A stretch of DNA of 64,000 nucleotides. Source: Rhodobacteraceae bacterium 63075 (GTDB taxonomy: Bacteria; Pseudomonadota; Alphaproteobacteria; Rhodobacterales; Rhodobacteraceae). A program made the position numbers and the translations under genes. The notes beneath the pieces are model-generated. The model was given only the letters and a program-made list of their open reading frames with translations, made no database searches and had not been told where the DNA came from. Within the stretch, counting starts at the first letter, position 1, and every line of letters starts with the position of its first letter. The stretch covers positions 186,001 through 250,000 of the forward strand of contig QVMW01000001.1 of assembly GCA_003417655.1 (NCBI GenBank), read 5' to 3'. Below are positions 8,955-17,298 of this stretch, piece by piece.

Positions 8955-9490
8955 CAGATCGCCGCGCGCAGCTTGTCCATCAGCTTGCCGAGATTCTTCG
9001 CATAGAGCTCGCCCTTGAGCTGGCCATTGTCGTCAAAAGCCTCATAGCTGGCATGAACGGCAATCTCCGGCCCGAAAACCAGCTTCGGCGCGAACGGCAG
9101 GATGCACTCGCGCAGCATGAGCTGGCTGCGCTCCCCGCCCGCGCGCCCCGCGGCGGCGGACATGACGGCGACGGGCTTGCCCGACCAAGGGTTCCCCTCG
9201 ACGCGGCTGATCCAGTCGAGCGCGTTCTTCATTACGCCGGTGATCCCCTTGTTGTATTCCGGGGTCGAGATGATGACGGCATCCGCCGCGGTGATCTGGT
9301 CCGCCAGCGTCTGCACCGAGGCCGGAACGCCCTCGCGGTCCTCGAGGTCGCCGTCATAGAGCGGCAGGTTCAGGTCGCCCTCGGTCAGCTCCGCATCGCC
9401 GAGCAGCCGAGCCGCCTCGCGCATCAGCAGCTTGTTGGTCGAGCCCGCGCGCAATGCGCCTGCCATCCCGAGAATCTTGAGTTTTGCCAT
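8954..9490 (-). CDS. NADPH-dependent FMN reductase
   Basis: A 178-residue flavodoxin-fold protein. The N-terminal ILGMAGALRAGSTNK is the FMN phosphate-binding loop, and TPEYNKGITGVMKNALDW is the signature of the NADPH:FMN/quinone reductase family (ChrR/YieF/AzoR-like). Members reduce FMN, quinones or chromate in the cytoplasm. It stands alone on the minus strand. Confidence 0.9.
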   Translation of the reverse strand: MAKLKILGMAGALRAGSTNKLLMREAARLLGDAELTEGDLNLPLYDGDLEDREGVPASVQTLADQITAADAVIISTPEYNKGITGVMKNALDWISRVEGNPWSGKPVAVMSAAAGRAGGERSQLMLRECILPFAPKLVFGPEIAVHASYEAFDDNGQLKGELYAKNLGKLMDKLRAAI

Positions 9491-9580
9491 TCCGGCCTCC
9501 TTGTTTGATTTGCGCGGAAGCTAGCCACGGCAGCGCGGGGCTGCAATCCGCGAAGATGCACAGCCCCTGTGCACGGCACG

Positions 9581-9612
9581 AAAAAGGCCCGCCTCTTGCA
9601 TGAGGGCGGGCC
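9581..9612 (-). terminator. Terminator of the OmpA-family lipoprotein gene
   Basis: On the minus strand GGCCCGCC pairs with GGCGGGCC across a short loop and is followed by five Ts. It starts 24 bases past the stop of the lipoprotein gene. Confidence 0.85.
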
Positions 9613-9636
9613 TTCGGTGAGTTTCGCCGGTCCGGC

Positions 9637-10296
9637 TTATCCTGTCGGAACGATGACGATCTCGACGCGGCGGTTCAGCCTGCGGCCTTCCGCGTTGAGG
9701 TTGCTGGCGACGGGGTCGTCCTCGCCCATGCCGATGGCGCTGAGCCGCGAGGAGCGCACGCCCTCGTTGGCCAGCGTGGCGGTCACGGCCTGTGCGCGGC
9801 GCAGCGAGAGGGACTGGTTGTAGCCCGCATCGCCCGTGTTGTCCGTGTGCCCGATGACCTGCACGCGCGTCTCGGGGTAGTCCTGAAGGCTCGCCGCGAC
9901 GGTGCGGATGTCGCGGGTGAGGTCGGGGCGCAGCGTGGCGCTGTCCGTGTCGAAGAGAATGTCCTGCGGCATGGTCACGATGAGCCTGTCGCCCGTGTTC
10001 TCGATGGTCGCGCCGCTGCCGAGGTCCTCGCGCAGGTCGGCCTCCTGCTTGTCGAGCAGCGCGCCACCGATGCCGCCGACACCCGCGCCGACGATCGCGC
10101 CTTTCAGGGCGCCTTTCGAGCGGTCATTGCTCGTGATCGCGCCGAGGACGGCCCCGGCCGCTGCGCCGAGCATGGCCCCTTCCTTGGTCTTGCGGTTGGG
10201 ATCGTTCGGGTCGACGATGCTGCCCTCGGTGCAGGCCGAAACCGTGAGAAGCGAAAGCGCGCAAGTGGCGCCGATGAATGTCTTTTTGATGGTCAT
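9637..10296 (-). CDS. OmpA-family lipoprotein with glycine-zipper segment
   Basis: With ATG at 10296 (GAGG upstream) the product has 219 residues. The signal peptide ends in the lipobox VSAC, so the protein is lipid-anchored. A glycine-zipper stretch (GAMLGAAAGAVLGAI and GAIVGAGVGGIGGALL) follows, then an OmpA C-terminal peptidoglycan-binding domain with VIGHTDNTGDAGYNQSLSLRR. It probably links the outer membrane to peptidoglycan. YiaD-type proteins have the same layout. Confidence 0.92.
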   Translation of the reverse strand: MTIKKTFIGATCALSLLTVSACTEGSIVDPNDPNRKTKEGAMLGAAAGAVLGAITSNDRSKGALKGAIVGAGVGGIGGALLDKQEADLREDLGSGATIENTGDRLIVTMPQDILFDTDSATLRPDLTRDIRTVAASLQDYPETRVQVIGHTDNTGDAGYNQSLSLRRAQAVTATLANEGVRSSRLSAIGMGEDDPVASNLNAEGRRLNRRVEIVIVPTG

Positions 10297-10394
10297 AACT
10301 GCCTCGTTACCTTCCTGCCGCATATCTGCGGCTTATGCCGGTAACATATAGCATGCGCGCTCCACCCCAAGGGGGAAAAGGCCCTGTGCCAGCC

Positions 10395-11237
10395 TCATTC
10401 GGCATCTTCCCGCGCACTTTCCCAGGCCAGCAGCGCGCGCTTGACGGGCAGGCCCCAGTGATAGCCGCCCAGCGCGCCGGATTTGCGCAGCGCGCGGTGG
10501 CAGGGGATGAGCCAGGAGACCGGGTTGCGCCCCACGGCAGTGCCCACGGCGCGGACGGCCTTGGGATGCCCAATGGCCTCCGCGATTTCCGAATAGGTGG
10601 TCACATGGCCGGAGGGCACCTGAAGCAAGGCCTCCCAGACCTTGATCTGGAAGGGCGCGCCGATGAGATGCAGCGCGCTCTCGCCGCGTTGGCTGATCGC
10701 CGCATCGACCCAGGGCGCCAGAGCGTCCGGCGCTTCACGGAACGTCGCGGCGGGCCAGCGGCCCGAAAGGTCGTCGAAGGCCGCTTCCCGTCCGCACTCA
10801 TCGGTGAACCCCATGCCACAGATGCCCTTGTCGGTGCCCATCGCGAGCACCTCGCCGAAGGGGGTCTCGAACCAGCCATGGCTGATCACCAGCCCCGCGC
10901 CCTTCTGCGCGAAGGTTCCCGGGCTCATCGCCTCCCAACGCAGGAACAGGTCATGCAGCCGCCCCGAGCCCGAGAGGCCGACGGATTGCGCCGTCTCCAG
11001 CGTGGTGAACCGCTCCTGGAGCAGCGTCTTGGCATGGCCGAGCTGCAGATATTGCTGATAGCGTTTCGGGCTGACACCGACCCAGGCCGAGAAGACGCGC
11101 TGGAAATGCGCCGCGCTCATGTCGATCTGCGCGGCCAGCGCCTCGAGCGAGAGTGGCTCTTCAGCGGCGTCGATCACGTCGAGCGCGCGCCGCATCGTCT
11201 GGTAGTGGTATCCGCTTTCAGGTGTTTGCACGTTCAT
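10395..11237 (-). CDS. AraC-type HTH fused to O6-alkylguanine-DNA alkyltransferase (Ada-like)
   Basis: A 280-residue fusion. Residues 10-110 form an AraC-type double helix-turn-helix (MSAAHFQRVFSAWVGVSPKRYQQ). Residues 115-275 are an Ogt/Ada alkyltransferase with the acceptor cysteine 246 in IPCHRAL. Compared with E. coli Ada it lacks the N-terminal phosphotriester-repair domain, so repair of methyl phosphotriesters and Ada-style activation by that cysteine are not expected. It is divergent from nth, another DNA repair gene. Confidence 0.92.
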   Translation of the reverse strand: MNVQTPESGYHYQTMRRALDVIDAAEEPLSLEALAAQIDMSAAHFQRVFSAWVGVSPKRYQQYLQLGHAKTLLQERFTTLETAQSVGLSGSGRLHDLFLRWEAMSPGTFAQKGAGLVISHGWFETPFGEVLAMGTDKGICGMGFTDECGREAAFDDLSGRWPAATFREAPDALAPWVDAAISQRGESALHLIGAPFQIKVWEALLQVPSGHVTTYSEIAEAIGHPKAVRAVGTAVGRNPVSWLIPCHRALRKSGALGGYHWGLPVKRALLAWESAREDAE

Positions 11238-11345
11238 GGCCTGTCTCCTTGTGCAGACCCTAGCCGCCCCGCACGCTCTGCGCGACCCGCTTCTTGCGCA
11301 TTACCGCTCTTGCCTTGGCGCGGAGCGGCAGGCATAGGAGGCGGC

Positions 11346-11990
11346 ATGGCCAAACAGCTCGATTATCACACGATCAAAGAGATTTTCACGCGCTTCCGCG
11401 CGGCCGAGCCTGAGCCCAGGGGCGAGCTTGACCACGTGAACGCCTATACGCTTGTCGTTGCGGTCGCGCTTTCGGCGCAGGCGACGGACGCGGGCGTGAA
11501 CAAGGCCACGAAAGAGCTGTTCAAGATCGCCGATACGCCCGAGAAGATGCTGGAGCTGGGCGAAGAGGGGCTGATCGAGCACATCAAGACGATCGGTCTT
11601 TACCGCAACAAGGCCAGGAACGTGATGAAGCTCTCCCGGATCCTCGCCGAGGATTACGGCGGTGAAGTGCCCTCCAGCCGCGCCGCGCTCCAGGCGCTGC
11701 CCGGCGTGGGGCGCAAGACGGCCAATGTCGTCCTCAACATGTGGTGGAAGCAGCCTGCACAGGCGGTGGACACGCATATCTTCCGTGTCGGCAACAGGAC
11801 AGGAATCGCGCCCGGCAAGGACGTCAACGCCGTCGAGCGCGCCATCGAGGACAACATCCCGGCGGAGTTCCAGCAGCATGCGCATCACTGGCTGATCCTG
11901 CATGGCCGCTATCACTGCAAGGCGCGCAAGCCCCTGTGCGCCACCTGCCTTATCCGTGACCTCTGCCAATTCGAAGAGAAGAACCTATGA
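11346..11990 (+). CDS. nth: Endonuclease III
   Basis: The 214-residue product starts at ATG 11346 behind AGGAGG. It removes oxidised pyrimidines and nicks the abasic site. Lys124 in LPGVGRKTANVV and Asp142 in VDTHIFRV are the catalytic pair. Cysteines 191, 198, 201 and 207 (C-x6-C-x2-C-x5-C) bind the 4Fe-4S cluster. The downstream kinase gene overlaps it by ATGA. Confidence 0.96.
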   Translation: MAKQLDYHTIKEIFTRFRAAEPEPRGELDHVNAYTLVVAVALSAQATDAGVNKATKELFKIADTPEKMLELGEEGLIEHIKTIGLYRNKARNVMKLSRILAEDYGGEVPSSRAALQALPGVGRKTANVVLNMWWKQPAQAVDTHIFRVGNRTGIAPGKDVNAVERAIEDNIPAEFQQHAHHWLILHGRYHCKARKPLCATCLIRDLCQFEEKNL

Positions 11991-12982
11991 CAAAAAAATA
12001 CAAGATCGTCGGCATCGGCAATGCCGTCGTCGACGTGATCACGCAATGCGAGGATGTCTTCCTCGAGCAAATGGGGATCGAGAAGGGCATCATGCAGCTC
12101 ATCGAGACCGACCGCGCGCAGCTTCTCTACGCCGCGATGCAGGAGCGTGTGGAAACGCCCGGCGGCTCGGTGGCCAACACGGTCGCGGGTGTCGGCGCGC
12201 TGGGCCTGCCGACGGGGTTCATCGGGCGGGTGCATGACGATGCGCTGGGCCGCTTCTACGCGGGGGCCATGGAGAAGGACGGGACCGATTTCGTCAATGC
12301 GCCGGTGCCGGGCGGCGAGCTGCCCACGTCACGCTCGATGATCTTCGTCTCCCCCGATGGCGAGCGGTCGATGAACACCTATCTCGGGATCTCCGCCGAG
12401 CTTGGCCCGGAAGATGTGGACGAAGGCGTGGCCTCGAATGCCGAGATCATCTTTCTCGAGGGCTATCTCTTCGACAAGGACAAGGGCAAGGATGCCTTCC
12501 TCAAGGCCGCGCGCGCCTGCCGCGCGGCGGGTGGACAGGCCGGCATCGCCATCTCCGACCCCTTCTGCGTCGAGCGTCACCGTGCCGATTTCCTCGACCT
12601 GATCGAGAACGAGATGGACTACGTGATCGGCAACGAGGCCGAGATCCGCTCGCTCTACCAGAACGATGATCTCGAAGCCGACCTCGCGCGCGTTGCCGAG
12701 GCCTGCCCGCTCGTCGTCTGCACCCGCTCGGGCGACGGGGTGACGATCCTCCGCAAGGGCGAACGCACCGACATTCCCGTGACCAAGATCACCCCGGTCG
12801 ATGCCACGGGCGCGGGCGACCAGTTCGCCGCCGGCTTCCTCTACGGCCTCGCCACGGGCCGCGACATGGAGACATGCGGACGGATGGGCAATATCTGCGC
12901 CGCCGAAGTCATCAGCCACATGGGCCCTCGGCCCGCCGCACCCATGCTCGAGGTGTTCCGCAGCGAGGGGCTCATCGCATAG
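11987..12982 (+). CDS. PfkB-family sugar or nucleoside kinase (adenosine kinase-like)
   Basis: A 331-residue ribokinase-fold kinase with the N-terminal GIGNAVVDVI, the sugar-binding GGSVANTVAGVGALG and the anion-hole motif DATGAGD (272-278), where Asp278 is the catalytic base. The layout is closest to the adenosine kinase-type members found beside nth in alphaproteobacteria. It is translationally coupled to nth and ends abutting the convergent pstB. Substrate is not proven by sequence. Confidence 0.85.
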   Translation: MTKKYKIVGIGNAVVDVITQCEDVFLEQMGIEKGIMQLIETDRAQLLYAAMQERVETPGGSVANTVAGVGALGLPTGFIGRVHDDALGRFYAGAMEKDGTDFVNAPVPGGELPTSRSMIFVSPDGERSMNTYLGISAELGPEDVDEGVASNAEIIFLEGYLFDKDKGKDAFLKAARACRAAGGQAGIAISDPFCVERHRADFLDLIENEMDYVIGNEAEIRSLYQNDDLEADLARVAEACPLVVCTRSGDGVTILRKGERTDIPVTKITPVDATGAGDQFAAGFLYGLATGRDMETCGRMGNICAAEVISHMGPRPAAPMLEVFRSEGLIA

Positions 12983-13786
12983 TCAGCCGAACTTGCCCGC
13001 GATGAAGGCTTTGGCTTCGGGGCTTTGCGCGGCGGTGAACATCTGCTCCGTCGGACCGATCTCCAGCAGCTCTCCGAGATGGAAATACGCCACACGGTCG
13101 GCCAAGCGGCGCGCTTCCATCATCGAGTGGGTGATGACGACGACAGCATGGTCCTGCTTGAGTGACATCATCAATTCCTCGACCTTCGCCGTGGCGATCG
13201 GGTCGATCGAGCCGGTCGGCTCGTCCATCAGCAGGATGTCCGGTTGCGTCGACAAGGCCCGGGCAACACATAGCCGCTGCTGCTGGCCGCCGCTCAGATC
13301 GGTTCCCTGCAGCTTGTTGAGCCCGTCCTTCACCTCGTCCCAAAGATGCGCCCGGCGCAGGCAGCTCTCCACATGCGCGTCGAGCTCCGCCTTGGTCCGC
13401 GTCAGCCCGTGAATCTGCGCGCCATAGGCGACGTTGCGGTAGATGCTCGCCGGAAACGGATTGGGCTTCTGCGCGACCCAGCCGAAATGCCGCCGATATT
13501 CCGGCGGGTCGACTTCCGGCGCATAGGCATCGCGCTGACGGAAGAGGATATCTCCTTCGATCCGGACATCGCGCGTGTGGTCATGCATCCGGTTGAGGCA
13601 TTTCAGCGCCGTCGACTTTCCGCAGCCTGACGGCCCGATAAAGGCCAGAAGCTCGTTGGAATGGAGATCGAAGCTCACATCCTTGAGCGCCTGCTTGTCT
13701 CCATACCAGAGCGAAAGGCCCCTGACCTCGAGCTCCGGCGCGGCATTGGTGATCTGGAAGTCTTCATTCGGAAATTGCTGTGTCAT
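12983..13786 (-). CDS. pstB: Phosphate ABC transporter ATPase PstB-like, solitary
   Basis: A 267-residue ABC ATPase. The Walker A GPSGCGKST is at 51-59, the signature LSGGQQQR at 164-171 and Walker B ILLMDEP at 184-190. QKPNPFPASIYRNVAYG and DPIATAKVEELM are PstB hallmarks, so phosphate is the likely substrate. The D-loop region reads TGSIDP where PstB usually has SALDP. No pstS, pstC, pstA or phoU lies next to it, so it must pair with permeases encoded elsewhere. Confidence 0.85.
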   Translation of the reverse strand: MTQQFPNEDFQITNAAPELEVRGLSLWYGDKQALKDVSFDLHSNELLAFIGPSGCGKSTALKCLNRMHDHTRDVRIEGDILFRQRDAYAPEVDPPEYRRHFGWVAQKPNPFPASIYRNVAYGAQIHGLTRTKAELDAHVESCLRRAHLWDEVKDGLNKLQGTDLSGGQQQRLCVARALSTQPDILLMDEPTGSIDPIATAKVEELMMSLKQDHAVVVITHSMMEARRLADRVAYFHLGELLEIGPTEQMFTAAQSPEAKAFIAGKFG

Positions 13787-13907
13787 GGCGTCCTCCTGTC
13801 CGATGTCAGGCAGGATGCGCCCCGCTCAGGCGGGCAAACTTGATCTGAATCCCGAAAAACGAGATTTCATCAAAATTTCATCTGGCCGTTACGTTCCGGC
13901 GCCGTGC

Positions 13908-14726
13908 TCAATCGCCGAGCTTGGCATGCACCTCGTCAAGGTCGATCTCGCCGATCGGCATCTTGTTCGACGGGTCTTCGAAATCGTATTTGAACAGCTC
14001 GAAATCGCGGTGATAGATCTCGTAGACCAGATGCATCGACAGATCGTCGAAGTAGTCCTCGACGGGATGCGCGCGCTTGGGGCCGTGGCCCTCGCTCTCG
14101 TTGAAGCGCGGGATTTTCTTGAGGTCGACCTTCTCGGGCGTGTCGATGGCCTTGAGCACTTCGCCCATGCCCTTGTTGAACTCCTCGGTCCAGAAGATCT
14201 TGTCGTAGGCTCCGCCATTGGCGATGAAGGTGCCGACATGGCCCGACATGGCGCTCCAGTGGATGTCGGGGTCCATCGGGCGGCGCCAGCGGATGGTGTC
14301 GCGGGCGAAAAGGAGGAAGCGGCGGAAGCTCTTGATCTGGTCGAATTCTTCCTTGCCGTCTTCGCCGCCCACCTCGATCCCGTATTTCTGGATGAGCAGC
14401 GGGACGAGATTGCCGCGGTAGCGGCGCCCGTTCCGCTGAATCCCGCAGATCTTGTCGAAGAAGCTCGACAGGATGCGCGTATATGGGTTGCGCACGCAGG
14501 TGAAGGCATAGGAGTTATGCATCTTCACATTGGCGTTGATGAGCGGCTTGCTGTCCTCGCGGGCCCATTTGTGCAGCCCGTCGGTCGCGTCATGGATATC
14601 GCCGTCGAAGAACTCTCCATGATCGGAATAATACATGATCTGGCCGATGGTCGAGCAGGCGCATTTGGGCACCACGCGATAGACGACGCTCTCCGTTTCG
14701 GTCATCCAGGTTCCGGGAAAACCCAT
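13908..14726 (-). CDS. Sulfotransferase family 2 protein
   Basis: A 272-residue protein with the PAPS-binding elements of carbohydrate sulfotransferases: the 5'-phosphosulfate loop PKCACST (20-26) and the 3'-phosphate motif CVRNPYTRILSSFFDK (77-92). It has no signal peptide and is probably cytoplasmic. It is divergent from a GT14-like glycosyltransferase across an AT-rich 142-base region, which suggests both modify the same surface glycan. Confidence 0.85.
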   Translation of the reverse strand: MGFPGTWMTETESVVYRVVPKCACSTIGQIMYYSDHGEFFDGDIHDATDGLHKWAREDSKPLINANVKMHNSYAFTCVRNPYTRILSSFFDKICGIQRNGRRYRGNLVPLLIQKYGIEVGGEDGKEEFDQIKSFRRFLLFARDTIRWRRPMDPDIHWSAMSGHVGTFIANGGAYDKIFWTEEFNKGMGEVLKAIDTPEKVDLKKIPRFNESEGHGPKRAHPVEDYFDDLSMHLVYEIYHRDFELFKYDFEDPSNKMPIGEIDLDEVHAKLGD

Positions 14727-14868
14727 GTGCTCCGTGCCTCCTGAAACGCGGGCTGATATGCCCGCTCATTCTTATTGCGCTCAAAAAAGCAAATAATTCA
14801 TGTTTATTCAATCGTGCTTCGTCATTATCAAGGAAACAATGATCCGATCCAGAGGCAAATGTTTCTAA
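14727..14868. promoter_or_regulatory. AT-rich divergent promoter region of sulfotransferase and GT14 genes
   Basis: This 142-base region is clearly more AT-rich than its surroundings. It contains a 6-base inverted repeat GCGGGC-N6-GCCCGC at 14748-14765 just upstream of the sulfotransferase start. No confident -35/-10 pair stands out. Confidence 0.4.
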
Positions 14869-16446
14869 ATGGCAAAAATTGCGTTCATATTGCTTTGCCA
14901 TAAGGATCCGGAGGCGATTATCAAGCAGGCAGAACGCCTTACGGCTGTGGGCGATTACATGTCGATTCACTTCGACGCCCGCGCCAACCCCGAGCATTAC
15001 GCCATGATCCGCGAGGCGCTGGACGACAACCCCAATGTCACTTTCGCGAGGAAGCGGATCAAGTGCGGCTGGGGCGAATGGAGCCTTGTCGACGCCTCGC
15101 TCAAGGCGGTCGAAGCGGCTGTCGATGCCTTCCCACGCGCTACGCATTTCTACATGCTCTCCGGGGATTGCATGGCCATCAAGTCGGCCGAATATGCGCA
15201 CGAGTTTCTCGATCGCGACGACGTGGACTATATCGAGAGCTTCGATTATTTCGAGAGCGACTGGATCAAGACAGGCATGAAGGAAGAACGGCTCATCTAC
15301 CGTCATTTCTTCAACGAGCGCACGCAGAAACGGCGCTTCTACGCGGCCTTCAACCTGCAAAGGCGGCTCGGGCTGACCCGCAAGATCCCCGATGACCTGC
15401 AAATCCAGATCGGCTCGCAATGGTGGTGCCTGCGGCGGCGCACTGTCGAGTGGATCCTCGATTTCACCCGCAAGCGCCGCGACGTGATGCGCTTCTTCAG
15501 GACGACATGGATCCCCGACGAGACCTTCTTTCAGACACTCGTGCGCCATCTCGTGCCCGAGACCGAGATCAGGACGCGCACGCTCACCTTCCTGATGTTC
15601 ACCGACTATGGCATGCCGGTGACCTTCTACAACGATCACTACGATCTGCTGCTCAGCCAGGATTATCTCTTCGCCCGCAAGGTCAGCCCCGAGGCGAAGG
15701 AGCTCAAACGCCGTCTCGGCCTGCTCTACGCCACGCGCGGCTGGGACTTCAAGATTTCCAACGAGGGCGCTTCGCTCTTCAAGTTCCTGACGAACCGCGG
15801 CCGCATCGGCCGCCGCTTCGGGATGCGCTTCTGGGAGAGCGAGGGCTCGCTGGGGCGCGAACGCGAGATGCTCATCATCGTTTGCAAGAAGTGGCATGTC
15901 GCCAAGCGGCTCGTCGAGCGCATTCGCAAGATGACGAACATTCCCTGTATCGAGTATCTCTTCAACGAGGCGGGAACGGAGCTTCCCGACCTGGGCGGCA
16001 TCCAGTCGACAATGGGCAAGCGCCACCGCCACCGCCGCGCGCTCATGCGTATGCTCTTCGACTATTACGACACCGACCAGCTCGTGATCTGCCTTGATCC
16101 CAACAACATCGACCTTCTGCATGATTTCTGCGCAGATCGCTCCAAGACCCGCCTGCTGGAGATCGATTGCATCTTCACGGACGACTATCTCAAGGGCCAT
16201 GCCAAGCGAGTTGGCCTTGCCGGCGAGAAGACACCCCAGGAGACGCTAGACCGACTTTTGCCGACGATCCGCGCCGACATGGTTCACGAGGCCGACCAGA
16301 TCCGTGATGCCAATTTCGACGAGCATCACAGGATACGCGAGACTTCCAGCGTGGAAGACAACGCTGCGGCGCTGGAAAAATTCCTGCATATCCCGCCTGA
16401 AAAGGCGCATGAGATCGCCAATATCGACTATCTCTTTGCCGATTGA
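14869..16446 (+). CDS. GT14-like beta-1,6-N-acetylglucosaminyltransferase with C-terminal extension
   Basis: A 525-residue protein. Residues 1-260 resemble the core-2/I-branching family (GT14): MAKIAFILLCHKDPE, a conserved IHFDARANPEHY segment, HFYMLSGDCMAIKS and GSQWWCLRRRTVEWIL. Residues 290-525 form a second domain with a P-loop-like look (EMLIIVCKKWHVAKRLVERI), seen in Rhodobacterales proteins of this type and of unknown role. There is no signal peptide or membrane segment. It probably adds GlcNAc branches to a cell-surface glycan. Confidence 0.8.
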   Translation: MAKIAFILLCHKDPEAIIKQAERLTAVGDYMSIHFDARANPEHYAMIREALDDNPNVTFARKRIKCGWGEWSLVDASLKAVEAAVDAFPRATHFYMLSGDCMAIKSAEYAHEFLDRDDVDYIESFDYFESDWIKTGMKEERLIYRHFFNERTQKRRFYAAFNLQRRLGLTRKIPDDLQIQIGSQWWCLRRRTVEWILDFTRKRRDVMRFFRTTWIPDETFFQTLVRHLVPETEIRTRTLTFLMFTDYGMPVTFYNDHYDLLLSQDYLFARKVSPEAKELKRRLGLLYATRGWDFKISNEGASLFKFLTNRGRIGRRFGMRFWESEGSLGREREMLIIVCKKWHVAKRLVERIRKMTNIPCIEYLFNEAGTELPDLGGIQSTMGKRHRHRRALMRMLFDYYDTDQLVICLDPNNIDLLHDFCADRSKTRLLEIDCIFTDDYLKGHAKRVGLAGEKTPQETLDRLLPTIRADMVHEADQIRDANFDEHHRIRETSSVEDNAAALEKFLHIPPEKAHEIANIDYLFAD

Positions 16447-16506
16447 TCCGCGCCGCTGCGCTGTTATATTCCCCCTCAATCACCCTGCCTGCGAGGAATT
16501 CCGACC

Positions 16507-16686
16507 ATGACAACCCAAGCTCCAGAGACCAGGATCGTCGACAGCTACCGCGTGGCCTGCGACGGCGGGGAAGGCGCGCTGGGCCATCCGCGTGTCTGGC
16601 TGCAATTGCCGCGCGAGCATGGCTGGGTCGAATGCCCCTATTGCGATGCGAAGCTCGTGCACAAGGACTTCGAAGGCAAGGTCTGA
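16507..16686 (+). CDS. NDUFS6-type zinc-finger (zf-CHCC) protein
   Basis: A 59-residue protein. Cys18, His27, Cys43 and Cys46 (VECPYC) follow the zf-CHCC pattern, as in the NDUFS6 accessory subunit of complex I. In alphaproteobacteria such proteins are linked to NADH dehydrogenase assembly or structure; that role is from the family only. It ends 3 bases before the TTG start of the GNAT gene. Confidence 0.85.
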   Translation: MTTQAPETRIVDSYRVACDGGEGALGHPRVWLQLPREHGWVECPYCDAKLVHKDFEGKV

Positions 16687-16689
16687 GCC

Positions 16690-17229
16690 TTGGAGTTCCG
16701 CTCCGGGCCCGGCGGGCTTGACGCCGAGATCATCGCGCTTTTCTCCGACACCTTCACCGCCTCCGAGGGGGCTGAGGAGGGCCGCCTCATTGGCGATTTC
16801 GTCTCCGGGCTTCTCGCGGACACGCACAGGGACGATTTGCGCTTCTTCACGGCGCACGAAAGCGGCGCGCTTGCAGGCGCGGTGGTCTTTTCCCGCCTGC
16901 GCTATCCGGGCGATGCGCGCGAAGTCTTCATCCTTTCGCCGATGGCCGTGCGTCCCGACATGCAACGCGGCGGTATCGGCCAGCGTCTCATCACCCACGG
17001 CCTCGATGCGCTGCGGGAAGAAGGCGCGCGCTACGCGCTGACCTATGGCGACCCGGCCTATTACGCCAAGACGGGCTTCCAGCCGGTCGACGAAGGCTTC
17101 GCCCCTGCGCCGCTGCCGCTCTCGATGCCGCAGGGGTGGCTCGGTCAGCCGCTTCAGGCCGGCGGGGAAGAGCCGTTCCGCGGCACGCCCGCCTGCGTTC
17201 CCGCGCTCGACAATCCGGCCCTCTGGTAG
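16690..17229 (+). CDS. GNAT-family N-acetyltransferase
   Basis: The only plausible start is TTG at 16690, with AAGG upstream inside the end of the zinc-finger gene. The 179-residue product shows the acetyl-CoA loop VRPDMQRGGIGQRLITHGL and the following YGDPAYYAKTGFQP, as in YhbS-type N-acetyltransferases. The substrate is unknown. Tight spacing suggests translation coupled to the zinc-finger gene. Confidence 0.85.
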   Translation: MEFRSGPGGLDAEIIALFSDTFTASEGAEEGRLIGDFVSGLLADTHRDDLRFFTAHESGALAGAVVFSRLRYPGDAREVFILSPMAVRPDMQRGGIGQRLITHGLDALREEGARYALTYGDPAYYAKTGFQPVDEGFAPAPLPLSMPQGWLGQPLQAGGEEPFRGTPACVPALDNPALW

Positions 17230-17298
17230 CATTGCCCCTTTCCGCCCGGCGCGCGGCATGGCAAACCTGACGGCAGGTTCACGAAGGGGAAACGCGCG

